Source: Streptomyces sp. NBC_01260 (GTDB lineage Bacteria > Actinomycetota > Actinomycetes > Streptomycetales > Streptomycetaceae). From it: a stretch of DNA of 64,000 nucleotides. A model generated the notes under the pieces. It searched no databases. It worked only from the letters and a program-made list of their open reading frames with translations, and had not been told where the DNA came from. Location: positions 4,712,001 through 4,776,000 of the forward strand of contig NZ_CP108464.1 of the NCBI RefSeq assembly GCF_036226405.1, read 5' to 3'. This document shows, piece by piece, positions 15,761 to 24,719 of the stretch. Position 1 is the first letter of the stretch, and every line of letters starts with the position of its first letter. A program made the position numbers and the translations under genes.

Positions 15761-17107
15761 GTGTCCGCGAACCCCGCGTCCGCCACCACCGATGAGCCCT
15801 CCGGCTCCGGTTTCCGCATACCCAGGATCCCGTTCTGGGCGCAGATCGTCGCCGGTCTCGTCCTCGGCGTCCTGCTCGGCTGGCTCGCCCGCAGCCAGGA
15901 CATCGACTGGCTCTACACCACGCTCGACAAGGTCGGCCACATCTTCATCCAGCTGCTGAAGCTGGCTGTCGCGCCCCTCGTCTTCTTCGCGATCCTGGTG
16001 TCGATCACCAACCTGCGCAAGGTCAACAACGCCGCCCGGCTGGCCGGCCGCACCGTCCTCTGGTTCATGATCACCTCGCTGATCGCGGTCGCGATCGGCC
16101 TCGCGATCGGCCTGATCACCAACCCGGGCTCGGGCACCGGCCTCACCCCGAAGGACGGCAAGCTGCCGGAGCACGCCGGCTCCTGGCTCGACTTCCTGAC
16201 CGGCATCATCCCGGACAACGTCATCACGCCGTTCACCGAGCTGAACGTCCTTCAGATCGTCTTCATGGCCGCCGTCGCGGGCATCGCCGCGCTTCAGCTC
16301 GGCGAGAAGGCCAAGCCGATCCTCACCCTCAGCGAGTCGGTCCTGGAGCTCCTCCAGAAGGCGCTGTGGTGGGTCATCCGGCTCGCCCCCATCGGCACCA
16401 TCGGCCTCATCGGCTACGCGATCGCCGACTACGGCTGGGACCTGATCGGCAAGTACGCGACGTTCACCGCCGACGTCTACATCGGCTGCGCCCTGGTGAT
16501 GTTCGGCGTCTACCCGCTGCTGCTCGCCACCGTCGCCAAGGTCAGCCCGCTCCAGTTCTTCAAGGGCGCCTGGCCCGCGATCCAGCTGGCCTTCGTCTCG
16601 CGCTCCTCGGTCGGCACCATGCCGGTCACCCAGCAGGTCACCGAGCGCCTCGGCGTCCCGAAGGAGTACGCCTCCTTCGCGGTCCCGTTCGGTGCGACGA
16701 CCAAGATGGACGGCTGCGCCGCGATCTACCCGGCGCTGGCCGCGATCTTCATCGCGCAGATCTTCGACGTCCAGCTGGGTGTCGGTGACTACATCCTGAT
16801 CGCGTTCGTCTCGGTGATCGGCTCGGCGGCCACCGCCGGTCTCACCGGCGCCACGGTCATGCTGACCCTGACGCTGTCGACGCTGGGCCTCCCGCTGGAG
16901 GGCGTCGGCCTGCTGATGGCCATCGACCCGATCCTGGACATGATGCGGACGGCGACCAACGTCGCAGGCCAGGCGCTGGTCCCGGTGCTCGTCTCGGCCC
17001 GCGAGAAGATCCTCGACCACGACGCGTACAACTCGGCCTCGGCCTCCCCGGTCGACGACGCCGAGGTGCGGGACAGCGAGCCGGCGAAGGTGCCCGTCCC
17101 CGCCTGA
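15761..17107 (+). CDS. Dicarboxylate/amino acid:cation symporter (DAACS family)
   Basis: A 448-aa secondary transporter with about eight membrane helices and two re-entrant hairpins. Family motifs are the serine-rich hairpin RSSVGTMPVTQQVTERLGV near residue 290 and FGATTKMDGCAAIYPALAAIF near 309, where cation and substrate bind. The family takes up C4-dicarboxylates, glutamate/aspartate or, in the TcyP branch, cystine. The Cys-rich leader peptide upstream makes a sulfur amino acid a reasonable candidate substrate, but this is inference. GTG start at 15761 with GGAG 7 nt upstream. An 18-bp terminator stem follows. Confidence 0.9.
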   Translation: MSANPASATTDEPSGSGFRIPRIPFWAQIVAGLVLGVLLGWLARSQDIDWLYTTLDKVGHIFIQLLKLAVAPLVFFAILVSITNLRKVNNAARLAGRTVLWFMITSLIAVAIGLAIGLITNPGSGTGLTPKDGKLPEHAGSWLDFLTGIIPDNVITPFTELNVLQIVFMAAVAGIAALQLGEKAKPILTLSESVLELLQKALWWVIRLAPIGTIGLIGYAIADYGWDLIGKYATFTADVYIGCALVMFGVYPLLLATVAKVSPLQFFKGAWPAIQLAFVSRSSVGTMPVTQQVTERLGVPKEYASFAVPFGATTKMDGCAAIYPALAAIFIAQIFDVQLGVGDYILIAFVSVIGSAATAGLTGATVMLTLTLSTLGLPLEGVGLLMAIDPILDMMRTATNVAGQALVPVLVSAREKILDHDAYNSASASPVDDAEVRDSEPAKVPVPA

Positions 17108-17132
17108 CCCCGCTGAACCCTTCTGACGCCTG

Positions 17133-17176
17133 CGACTGTGCCCCGTACCCTCACACCTGGGTACGGGGCACAGTCG
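17133..17176. terminator. Strong terminator hairpin after symporter
   Basis: A perfect 18-bp stem CGACTGTGCCCCGTACCC / GGGTACGGGGCACAGTCG with an 8-nt loop, 25 bp past the symporter stop. Confidence 0.88.
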
Positions 17177-17255
17177 TCGTTGCTCCTGCGTAGTTCACCG
17201 GCCACCGGGGGCGTCGCGGGACGCGGCCCGCACCACGGGGCCGAGCCCTGCGCCG

Positions 17256-17273
17256 TACTCTTACCGGGGAGTA
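17256..17273. promoter_or_regulatory. TACTC-N8-GAGTA dyad before TetR gene
   Basis: TACTC and GAGTA half sites lie 28 bp upstream of the TetR start. The same half sites, with a 2-nt spacer, occur in front of the thiolase at 20329. This hints that the TetR protein may act on both, but the spacing differs. Confidence 0.3.
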
Positions 17274-17300
17274 GTGCAGCGGGGGCGGGAGGGAGCCGAC

Positions 17301-17963
17301 GTGGGTGCTGTGAAGGGCAAACGGATGCCGCGCGCCGTGCGCGAGCAGCAGATGATGGACGCCGCGGTGCGGACCTTCGGGCAGCGCGGCTACCGGGCCG
17401 CCTCGATGGACGAGATCGCCGAGTTGGCCGGGGTGTCCAAGCCGCTGGTGTATTTGTACCTGAATTCCAAGGACGAGCTGTTCACCGCGTGCATCCGGCG
17501 CGAGGCGCAGGCGCTGCTCGCGGCGGTGCAGGCGGGGGCGGAGCCGGGACTGCCCGCCGATCGCCAGCTGTGGTCCGGGCTGCAAGCGTTCTTCACGCAC
17601 ACCGCGGAGAACCCGGACGGCTGGGCGGTGCTGTACCGGCAGGCGCGTACGCACGGGGAGCCGTTCGCCACCGAGGTGGGCGTGATGCGCGACGAGATCG
17701 TTGCGTTCGTGACGGGTCTGATCGGAGCCGCGGCGCGCGAGGCGCACCACGATCCGGCGCTTCCCGACCGCGATGTGGCCGGTCTCGCGCAGGCGTTGGT
17801 GGGTGCCGCGGAGTCGCTCGCCGGCTGGGCGAACGAGACTCCGGGCGTCTCGGCCAAGGAGGCCGCGGCCACCTTGATGAACTTCTCCTGGGCCGGTCTG
17901 GAGAACCTCATGCACGGCCGTTCCTGGCAGCCGCGGGGGCAGGCCGCGGGGCGCGCCCGGTGA
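17301..17963 (+). CDS. TetR/AcrR-family regulator
   Basis: A 220-aa repressor. The N-terminal helix-turn-helix reads MDAAVRTFGQRGYRAASMDE, IAELAGVSKPLVYLYLNSKD, ELFTACIRREA, the standard TetR layout at residues 18-70. The C-terminal helical ligand domain is not diagnostic. GTG start at 17301 follows GGGAGGGAG; a GTG at 17274 is in frame but less likely. It precedes the fatty-acid module (MaoC, FabG4-like, thiolase, acyl-CoA ligase) and is the best candidate for the factor binding the TTACTC palindromes at 20329-20358. Acyl-CoA is the likely effector type, by analogy only. Confidence 0.87.
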   Translation: MGAVKGKRMPRAVREQQMMDAAVRTFGQRGYRAASMDEIAELAGVSKPLVYLYLNSKDELFTACIRREAQALLAAVQAGAEPGLPADRQLWSGLQAFFTHTAENPDGWAVLYRQARTHGEPFATEVGVMRDEIVAFVTGLIGAAAREAHHDPALPDRDVAGLAQALVGAAESLAGWANETPGVSAKEAAATLMNFSWAGLENLMHGRSWQPRGQAAGRAR

Positions 17964-18103
17964 ACTGACCCGGTGTTCTGGTCCGGTCGAGCGGACCGCG
18001 GGCGGACGCGCCTCCACGTCCGTACGCACCTCTGGCCTGACCCTGCCATGCCCCCGGCGGGCGCCCCATTCGTTCGCTGAACCCCGCGGTCACGGGACGG
18101 CCC

Positions 18104-18976
18104 TCAGCCGCCGGTCCGGGGCGCCGCCGTTCCGGTGAGGTGGATGCGCTCGTTGTCGCCGCTGCCGTCGCGGAGCTGGAATCCGGTGCCGTCGGAGGCG
18201 TAGGTGACGGTGCCGGGCAGCAGGACGGGCGCCTTGAAGTCGGCCCGCACGGTATGGATCAGGTGCGGCCGCGGGGCCTCGGCGAGGCAGCGGGCCACGG
18301 TCCACATGCCGTGCGCGATGGCGCGCGGGAAGCCGAACAGCCGTGCCGTCAGCGGGTAGAGGTGGATGGGGTTGCGGTCGCCCGACGCGGCTCCGTAGCG
18401 TCGTCCCAGGTCGGCGGGGAGCCGCCACTCGGCGATGGCGGGCAGCGCCACTGCTGCGGCGGGCGGGGGCGCGGCGGTGGTTTCCGGCGTCGTCCCAGTG
18501 GCTTTTGCTGTCGTCCCGGTGCGCGTCGCGTGCCGGGACAGATAGCCGCTGCGGGACTCCCACACCAGCTCGCCCGACAGCCGCGCCTCGGTGACCACGG
18601 TGACCTCGGTGCCGCGTCGGTGCGGCGTCAACCCAGCTGCGTACACGGTCAGTTCGAGTTCGTCCGTGGGATGCAGCACCCGGTGTGCGGTGATCTCGAT
18701 CCAGGTGTGGACGAGTCCGGTGACCGGCAGCGGGAAGCGCCGTCGGGTCATCAGGCGCATGGCGAGCGGGAAGGCCAGGACGTGGGGGTAGGTGACCGGC
18801 AGGGCGCCCGGATCGGCGAAGCCGCAGATCCTGCGGTACGCGGCCAGCGGCCTTGCGGCGACGGGTGCGGCCGGGCGGGTCGCCCGGTCGGCCGGCAGCG
18901 CGGCGTTTGGCCGGCCGGCCCGTTTGAAGGGGGAGGTGGCGGCTCCGCGCGCCAGCGACAGGATCAGGCTCGCCAC
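18104..18976 (-). CDS. MaoC-like (R)-hydratase / hot-dog dehydratase
   Basis: A 290-aa double hot-dog protein that likely hydrates enoyl thioesters or dehydrates (3R)-hydroxyacyl thioesters. The hydratase-2 motif is SGDRNPIHLYPLTARLFGF followed by AIAHGMWT near residues 192-220, with catalytic Asp and His as in MaoC enzymes. The N-terminal half (YRRICGFADPGALPVTYPHV) is a degenerate first hot dog. Start is GTG at 18976, four bases after the stop of the reductase gene, so the two form one operon. A longer in-frame extension to 19078 would run back into that gene. The pairing with a FabG4-type reductase suggests one fatty-acid elongation or degradation module. Confidence 0.85.
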   Translation of the reverse strand: MASLILSLARGAATSPFKRAGRPNAALPADRATRPAAPVAARPLAAYRRICGFADPGALPVTYPHVLAFPLAMRLMTRRRFPLPVTGLVHTWIEITAHRVLHPTDELELTVYAAGLTPHRRGTEVTVVTEARLSGELVWESRSGYLSRHATRTGTTAKATGTTPETTAAPPPAAAVALPAIAEWRLPADLGRRYGAASGDRNPIHLYPLTARLFGFPRAIAHGMWTVARCLAEAPRPHLIHTVRADFKAPVLLPGTVTYASDGTGFQLRDGSGDNERIHLTGTAAPRTGG

Positions 18977-18980
18977 CGGG

Positions 18981-20300
18981 TCACGCCCCCAGCAGGCTCT
19001 GGCCGCAGACCCGGACGATCTGGCCGTTGACGGCGCTCGACGCGGGCTGGGCGAACCAGGCGGTCGTCTCGGCGACATCGACCGGGAGGCCGCCCTGCGA
19101 GAGGGAGTTCATCCGGCGGCCCGCCTCGCGGATGAAGAGCGGGACGGCGGCGGTCATCTTCGTCTCGATGAAGCCGGGGGCGACCGCGTTGACCGTGACG
19201 CCGTGGTCGGCGGCGGCGCGCGGGGCGAGCGAGCGGACCAGGCCGATGATGCCGGCCTTGCTGGCCGCGTAGTTGGTCTGGCCGTTGTTGCCGGCGATGC
19301 CCGCGATGGAGGCGGTGGCGACGATCCGGCCGCCGCGGTTGACGGTGCCGGTCTTCAGCAGCGCGTCCGTGGTGCGCAGGACGCTGTCGAGGTTGACGTC
19401 GATGACGGAAGCCCAGCGGTCGGCGGCCATGTTGGCGAGCCGCCGGTCACGGGTGATGCCGGCGTTGTGGACGAGGATGTCGAGGCCGTCCGGGGCGGCG
19501 GCGGAGATCCGGGGGGCCGCGTCGTCCGCGGTGATGTCCAGCGCCAGGGCGGTGGCGCCGAGCCGGTCGGCGGTGCGCACCAGGTCCTCCCGGGCCTGCG
19601 GAACGTCCAGGCAGATGACGTGGGCGCCGTCCCGGGCCAGCACCGAGGCGACCGAGGCGCCGATGCCGCGGGCCGCGCCGGTGACCAGCGCGGTACGTCC
19701 GGCGAGCGGGGCGGCCCAGTCGGCGACCGGGCCGGGGGTGGCCGAGGACACCTCGATGACCTGGCCGCTGATGTAGGCGGACCGGGGCGACAGCAGGAAG
19801 CGCAGGGTGGATTCGGCGCCCTCGACCGCGCCGGGCGTGAGGCGCACCAGCTGCACGGTCGCGCCCTTGCCGATCTCCTTGCCGAGCGAGCGCACAAAGC
19901 CTTCGAGGGCCTGCTGGGCGGCGGCCTGGTGGTGGTCGTCCGGGGACGGGCGCACTCCGACGACGACGATGCGGCCGCCCGGTGCGAGCGAGCGGACGAC
20001 GGGGTGCAGCGCGGCGTGCACGTCCCCGAGCCCGGCGGCGGTGTCGACGGCCGTGGCGTCCAGGACGACCGCGGCCGGCCGGTCGGCGCTCGCCCTCACC
20101 TCCAGGCCGGTCGCGGCGAGGATCGCGCCCAGCTCATCGGTGGCGGTGGAGTCCCCGGCGGTGAGGTGGAGGACCGGGCCGGTCAGCGACTGGGTCTCCA
20201 GCGACCAGCGGCGCAGTGGTGCGGGCTGCGGCAGGCCGATTCTCCGGGTCAGAAATCGGCCGGTTGCCGTGCCGGTGAAGTGCAGATAGCGGTCGGCCAT
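18981..20300 (-). CDS. FabG4-like 3-oxoacyl-thioester reductase (two-domain SDR)
   Basis: A 439-aa high-molecular-weight FabG. Residues 1-200 are a flavodoxin-like N-terminal domain without cofactor motif, as in mycobacterial FabG4. Residues 208-439 are a short-chain dehydrogenase with the nucleotide motif TGAARGIGASVA, HNAGITRD, catalytic Ser in ATASIAGIAG and Tyr-Lys in YAASKAG. It reduces 3-oxoacyl thioesters, probably CoA-linked given the thiolase and acyl-CoA ligase next door. ATG at 20300; the 76-bp gap to the divergent thiolase holds the TTACTC palindromes. First gene of the reductase-MaoC operon. Confidence 0.9.
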   Translation of the reverse strand: MADRYLHFTGTATGRFLTRRIGLPQPAPLRRWSLETQSLTGPVLHLTAGDSTATDELGAILAATGLEVRASADRPAAVVLDATAVDTAAGLGDVHAALHPVVRSLAPGGRIVVVGVRPSPDDHHQAAAQQALEGFVRSLGKEIGKGATVQLVRLTPGAVEGAESTLRFLLSPRSAYISGQVIEVSSATPGPVADWAAPLAGRTALVTGAARGIGASVASVLARDGAHVICLDVPQAREDLVRTADRLGATALALDITADDAAPRISAAAPDGLDILVHNAGITRDRRLANMAADRWASVIDVNLDSVLRTTDALLKTGTVNRGGRIVATASIAGIAGNNGQTNYAASKAGIIGLVRSLAPRAAADHGVTVNAVAPGFIETKMTAAVPLFIREAGRRMNSLSQGGLPVDVAETTAWFAQPASSAVNGQIVRVCGQSLLGA

Positions 20301-20328
20301 TGTCCAGACTCCCTGCTCGGTCGTAGAT

Positions 20329-20358
20329 TTACTCCAGAGTAAGGTTACTCAAGAGTCA
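20329..20358. promoter_or_regulatory. Tandem TTACTC-N2-GAGTAA palindromes, probable TetR operator
   Basis: TTACTCCAGAGTAA at 20329-20342 is a dyad with perfect 6-bp arms. A second, near-perfect copy TTACTCAAGAGTCA follows at 20345-20358, 16 bp later. They fill the divergent promoter between the FabG4-like gene and the thiolase, so one factor could switch both halves of the fatty-acid module. Confidence 0.6.
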
Positions 20359-20376
20359 GGAGCTGGTCGAGATGAG

Positions 20377-21654
20377 TTGGTCGAGTTGATCCCCCTCGCA
20401 CTCCCGCAACCCCGCCGGGTCGCGGTCATCGGTGGCAGCCGTATCCCCTTCGCGCGCTCGGACGGGCCGTACGCTCAGGCCTCCAACCAGCAGATGCTCA
20501 CCGCCGCGCTGGACGGTCTGGTCGAGCGGTTCGGGCTCCAGGGGCAGCAGCTCGGCGAGTTCGCCGCGGGCGCGGTCCTCAAGCACAGCCGGGACTTCAA
20601 CCTGGCCCGGGAGACCGTGCTCGGCTCGCGGCTCGACCCGCGCACCCCCGCGTACGACGTCCAGCAGGCCTGCGGCACCGGCCTCCAGGCCGTCATCGCC
20701 GCCGCCAACAAGATCATGCTCGGTGCGATCGACTCCGCGGTCGCGGGCGGCGCGGACACCACGAGCGACGCGCCCCTCGGCGTCAACGACGAACTGCGCA
20801 GGCTGCTGCTGTCGGCCCGGCGGGCGAAGTCGGCGGGCGGCCGGGTCAAGGCGTTCGCGGGCGTACGTCCCCGGCATCTCGTCCCGGACATCCCGCGCAA
20901 CGCCGAACCGCGCACCGGTCTCTCGATGGGCGACCACGCGGCGGTCACCGCACGCCAGTGGGACATCGGCCGCGCGGAGCAGGACCTGCTCGCCGCCACC
21001 AGCCACCGGCGCCTGGCCGCCGCGTACGACCGGGGGTTCCTGGACGACCTCGTCGTCCCGTACCTCGGCCTGGACCGCGACCAGAACCTGCGCCCGGGCT
21101 CCACGGTGGAGAAACTCGCCACGCTGAAGCCGGTGTTCGGCGCGGACCACCCGGACGCGACGATGACCGCGGGCAACTCCACCCCGCTCACCGACGGTGC
21201 CGCGACGGTGCTGCTGGCGAGCGAGGAGTGGGCCGAGCGGCACGGGCTGGAACCGCTGGCCTACCTCTCGCTGTACGAGACCGCGGCGGTCGACTACGTG
21301 GGCGGGGAGGACGGTCTGCTGATGGCGCCCGCGTACGCCGTGCCCCGGCTGCTGGAGCGCGCCGGGCTGACGGTCGAGGACTTCGACCTCTTCGAGGTCC
21401 ACGAGGCCTTCGCCTCCCAGGTGCTCGCCACGCTGGCCGCCTGGGAGAAGGCGGGGCTCGCCCCGGTTGACCGGGAAAAGCTCAACGTGGCGGGTTCCTC
21501 ACTCGCCACCGGGCACCCGTTCGCCGCGACGGGCGCGAGGATCGTCGCCACCCTCGCCAAGCTCCTCGCGGAGCGGGACACCCCGGGCCGCGGGCTGATC
21601 TCGATCTGCGCGGCGGGCGGCCAGGGCGTCACGGCGATCCTGGAACGCGCCTGA
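20377..21654 (+). CDS. Acetyl-CoA C-acyltransferase (thiolase, FadI-like)
   Basis: A thiolase of about 425 aa that cleaves or forms 3-oxoacyl-CoA. The acylated nucleophile is Cys99 in QQACGTGLQAV. The HEAF segment (about residue 348), the GHP histidine in SSLATGHPFAATGAR and the C-terminal ICAAGGQG with the second Cys complete the active site. The start is uncertain. The frame opens with TTG at 20377, 15 nt past AGGAG, while the better spaced ATG at 20372 is in another frame and stops after five codons; TTG at 20386 is another option. Divergent from FabG4-like and 62 bp before the acyl-CoA ligase. Confidence 0.9.
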   Translation: MVELIPLALPQPRRVAVIGGSRIPFARSDGPYAQASNQQMLTAALDGLVERFGLQGQQLGEFAAGAVLKHSRDFNLARETVLGSRLDPRTPAYDVQQACGTGLQAVIAAANKIMLGAIDSAVAGGADTTSDAPLGVNDELRRLLLSARRAKSAGGRVKAFAGVRPRHLVPDIPRNAEPRTGLSMGDHAAVTARQWDIGRAEQDLLAATSHRRLAAAYDRGFLDDLVVPYLGLDRDQNLRPGSTVEKLATLKPVFGADHPDATMTAGNSTPLTDGAATVLLASEEWAERHGLEPLAYLSLYETAAVDYVGGEDGLLMAPAYAVPRLLERAGLTVEDFDLFEVHEAFASQVLATLAAWEKAGLAPVDREKLNVAGSSLATGHPFAATGARIVATLAKLLAERDTPGRGLISICAAGGQGVTAILERA

Positions 21655-21716
21655 CACGTCCAGGGCCTGTCCCGCCGGAACCGAACCCGCCCGACCCCGA
21701 TTTCGAGGAGCCGCAC

Positions 21717-23621
21717 GTGTCCACGCCACCCGCCACATCCACCGCGCCCGTCCTGGTCGAGCCGACCAAGGTCAGGGCGGCCGACGGAAGCGTCCAGCAG
21801 GTCTCCGTACCGGCGTTCGCCCCGCCCGTCCGCCGCGGCTCGCTCGCCGAGATCCCCTTCGACAACGCCCGCGAGGCCCCGGCCGACGCCGTCCTCAGCC
21901 GCAAGCAGCCGGACGGCAGCTGGCAGGACGTGACGGCGGCGGACTTCGCGGGCGAGGTGCTCGCCGTCGCCAAGGGCCTGATCGCGGAGGGGCTGCGGGG
22001 CGGCGACCGCATCGCGATCATGGCCCGTACGACGTACGAGTGGACGCTGCTCGACTTCGCGGCCTGGGCCGCCGGTCTGGTCACCGTCCCCATCTACCCG
22101 ACCTCCTCCGCCTTCCAGGCCCGCTGGATACTCCAGGACTCGGGCGCCGTCGCCTGCGCCGTCGAGACGGCCGAACAGAGCCGCGTCATCAGCCAGGAGC
22201 GCAAGCAGCTCGGCGACCTCACCCACCTCTGGCAGTTCGACACGGGCGCGCTGGGCCGGCTGAAGAAGACCGGCAGGGACGTCCCCGACGACGCCGTCGC
22301 GGCCCGGCGCGCCACGCTGGAACCGGGGACCCCCGCCACCCTCATCTACACCTCGGGCACCACCGGCCGTCCCAAGGGCTGCGTGCTGACCCACGGCAAC
22401 TTCTTCGCCGAGGTCGACAACGCCATCGAGCTGCTGCACCCGGTCTTCACATCGGTCAGCAAGTACCCCGCGTCCACCCTGCTGTTCCTGCCGCTGTCGC
22501 ACGTCTTCGGGCGGATGGTCGCGATCGGCTGCCTGCGCGCCCGGGTCCGCCTCGGCCACGCCCCGTCCATCAAGACCGAGGACCTGCTCGCCGACCTGGC
22601 CGGGTTCAGACCGTCGTTCCTGCTGGCCATTCCGTACGTACTGGAGAAGGTCTACAACACCGGCCGGGCCACCGCCGAGAAGATGGGCCGCGCCTCGTCC
22701 TTCGACCGGGCCGCGCGGATCGCCCAGCGGTACGGCCAGGCCGTCGAGGCCGCCGAACACGGCACCGGCCCCGGCCCCGGCCTGGGGCTGCGGGCGGCCC
22801 GCGCGCTGTACGACCCGCTGGTCTACCGCCGCATCCGGGCCGCGCTCGGCGGCCAGGTCCGGTACGCGATCTGCGGCGGCTCCCCGCTGGGCAGCAGGCT
22901 CGCCGCCTTCTACGCGGGCGCCGGCATCGAGATCTTCGAGGGCTACGGCCTGACGGAGACCACCGCGGCCGCCACCGTGACCCCACCCCTCAGACCACGT
23001 CTGGGCACGGTCGGCTGGCCGATGCCCGGCACCGCCGTCCGCATCGCGCAGGACGGCGAGGTGCTGCTCAGCGGCGGCCAGGTGTTCCAGGGCTACTGGG
23101 ACGCCGAACGCGGCGAGGCCGTTCCCGCGCTGGACGGCGGCTGGTTCGCCACCGGGGACCTGGGCGCGCTCGACGAGGACGGCTACCTCACGATCACCGG
23201 CCGCAAGAAGGACATCATCATCACCTCGGGCGGCAAGAACGTCACCCCGGCCCCGCTGGAGGACTGGCTGCGCGCCCACCCGCTGGTCAGCCAGTGCATG
23301 GTGGTCGGCGACAACCGCTCGTTCATCACCGCCCTGATCACCCTGGAGCCGGACGGGCTGTCCCACTGGCGCCGGATGATGAAGAAGGAGGACGTCCCGC
23401 TGCGCGAACTCGTCCACGACGAGGAGCTCCACATCGCGCTGCAACGCGCGGTCGACGAGGCCAACCGGCTCGTCTCGCGCGCCGAGTCGATCCGCAAGTT
23501 CACCGTCCTGACCGTGGACTTCACCGAGGAGGCCGGCCATCTGACGCCGTCGCTGAAGCTGAAGCGGGACGCGATCACGCGGGACTTCGAGGCGGAGATC
23601 GAGGAGCTGTACCGGAAGTAG
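21717..23621 (+). CDS. Long-chain fatty-acid-CoA ligase (AMP-forming)
   Basis: A 634-aa adenylate-forming enzyme that activates fatty acids to acyl-CoA. The AMP-binding P-loop YTSGTTGRPKGC lies at about 211-222. The A5 motif is GYGLTETTAA near 411, A7 is ATGDLG, and A8-A10 is GRKKDIIITSGGKNV near 494-508, with the catalytic lysine expected downstream. The layout matches FACL/FadD15-type ligases. GTG start at 21717 with GAGGAG 8 nt upstream. It follows the thiolase in what looks like one transcript, supplying acyl-CoA for the MaoC/FabG4/thiolase module. Confidence 0.93.
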   Translation: MSTPPATSTAPVLVEPTKVRAADGSVQQVSVPAFAPPVRRGSLAEIPFDNAREAPADAVLSRKQPDGSWQDVTAADFAGEVLAVAKGLIAEGLRGGDRIAIMARTTYEWTLLDFAAWAAGLVTVPIYPTSSAFQARWILQDSGAVACAVETAEQSRVISQERKQLGDLTHLWQFDTGALGRLKKTGRDVPDDAVAARRATLEPGTPATLIYTSGTTGRPKGCVLTHGNFFAEVDNAIELLHPVFTSVSKYPASTLLFLPLSHVFGRMVAIGCLRARVRLGHAPSIKTEDLLADLAGFRPSFLLAIPYVLEKVYNTGRATAEKMGRASSFDRAARIAQRYGQAVEAAEHGTGPGPGLGLRAARALYDPLVYRRIRAALGGQVRYAICGGSPLGSRLAAFYAGAGIEIFEGYGLTETTAAATVTPPLRPRLGTVGWPMPGTAVRIAQDGEVLLSGGQVFQGYWDAERGEAVPALDGGWFATGDLGALDEDGYLTITGRKKDIIITSGGKNVTPAPLEDWLRAHPLVSQCMVVGDNRSFITALITLEPDGLSHWRRMMKKEDVPLRELVHDEELHIALQRAVDEANRLVSRAESIRKFTVLTVDFTEEAGHLTPSLKLKRDAITRDFEAEIEELYRK

Positions 23622-23804
23622 GCGTCCACCACGTGGTGTTCGGCTGCCCGTCGGGCTCCGACTCGTCGGCCGGGACGCGTTGCCTGGCCCCTTCGGGGAG
23701 CCAATACGCCGTCCAGCACGCGAAATTGGTCACGACATACCCCGCGGCCGCCTGTATTCTGATCGGCTTCACCGATCTTCGTGTGCTCAGCAGGAGGCCG
23801 CCGC

Positions 23805-24476
23805 GTGTCCGACCCCGACGGTCAGCCCCGTCCCGTTCCGACGCCGCCGCCCGCTCCACCGGCCCGGCCCCCGGTACCGCCCCTGCCTCCGGGCCCCCCG
23901 GTACCGGTCCCTGGTCCGCCGGATCCGCGAGGCGGCGGGCACCGCGTGTCGATCATCGCGGCGACGATCACCGCAGCGGCGACAGTCGTCGCTGCGATCA
24001 TCGCTCCGGCCGCGCTGTCCGGCGGGGGCTCCCGCTCGGACGCGCCGCCGTCGGCCGCCTCGACAGAGGATTCCGAGACGGCGTCCGCCTCGCCCGGAGC
24101 AGCCGGGCCGTCCGCGTCCCCGTCGGACCGGCCGGTCGACAAGCTGCCGAGCGGGGCGACGAACGCGTCCACGCCGGACGCGCGTCCGCGAGTCGTCGCC
24201 TCTCCCGACATGGCGGCCACCGGGGCCGTCGTGACGCTCACGATCAGCGGTTTCGCCCCCGGGGATCAGCTCCGCATCAGCTTCTCGGACACCAGCCCGA
24301 AGATGGAAGTCGACATGCGCGATGTCATCGCGGGTCCCGACGGGGGCTGCGTCGCGGAGGTGAAGGTGCCCGCGGACCAGGGCGATGGTTACGAGAAGCC
24401 CAGGTTCCGCGTGTGGAGCGTGAGCGACGTGGACACCGACAACTCGGCCGACACCCCGTTCACCTACCTCGACTGA
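23805..24476 (+). CDS. Membrane-anchored protein with proline-rich N-terminus
   Basis: A 223-aa protein of unknown function. Residues 1-48 are a Pro-rich cytoplasmic stretch. They are followed by one membrane helix (VSIIAATITAAATVVAAIIA), a low-complexity Ser/Asp/Pro stalk (about 70-135) and a C-terminal domain of about 90 residues rich in beta strands (GAVVTLTISGFAPGDQLRIS), which looks like an Ig-like extracellular module. GTG start at 23805 with AGGAGG 7 nt upstream. The 183 bp upstream show no other gene. It stands alone. Confidence 0.7.
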   Translation: MSDPDGQPRPVPTPPPAPPARPPVPPLPPGPPVPVPGPPDPRGGGHRVSIIAATITAAATVVAAIIAPAALSGGGSRSDAPPSAASTEDSETASASPGAAGPSASPSDRPVDKLPSGATNASTPDARPRVVASPDMAATGAVVTLTISGFAPGDQLRISFSDTSPKMEVDMRDVIAGPDGGCVAEVKVPADQGDGYEKPRFRVWSVSDVDTDNSADTPFTYLD

Positions 24477-24564
24477 GGCCCGGAGGAGTCCCGCCGCACG
24501 GCGGCCGGTCCGCGGGTGATGCCGTGACGGTGCAGACGTGCGATCCCACTGCCCTTCCTCTTGT

Positions 24565-24579
24565 CTGATGCACCGTCAG
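24565..24579. promoter_or_regulatory. 15-bp palindrome CTGAYG-N3-YRTCAG, copy 1
   Basis: CTGATGCACCGTCAG. First of four copies found at the two control regions of the 24.7-31.1 kb catabolic block. The second copy starts 43 bp downstream. The dimension and symmetry suit a TetR-type repressor, but no such gene is adjacent. Confidence 0.6.
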
Positions 24580-24607
24580 GTACGACGATGGCCCCGCCGG
24601 TTCGTAT

Positions 24608-24622
24608 CTGACGTGGCATCAG
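24608..24622. promoter_or_regulatory. 15-bp palindrome CTGAYG-N3-YRTCAG, copy 2
   Basis: CTGACGTGGCATCAG, about 100 bp before the first luciferase-like gene at 24720. Confidence 0.6.
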
Positions 24623-24719
24623 TTCTGTCGTGACTCACCTCGGTGAATCCCGGTGGGCCTCGGCGGCCCCGACGTCGAACCGGCGGACTCGGCTGACCTA
24701 GAGGAAAGGAGGCCGACCG

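Noticed and set aside
17133..17176. Hairpin considered as a regulatory RNA before the TetR gene
   Set aside because: Perfect stem directly after the symporter stop fits a terminator and there is no sign of a second conserved partner.
21294..23540. Long minus-strand open frame (748 codons) opposite thiolase and acyl-CoA ligase
   Set aside because: High-GC antisense shadow; both plus-strand genes have full catalytic motifs.
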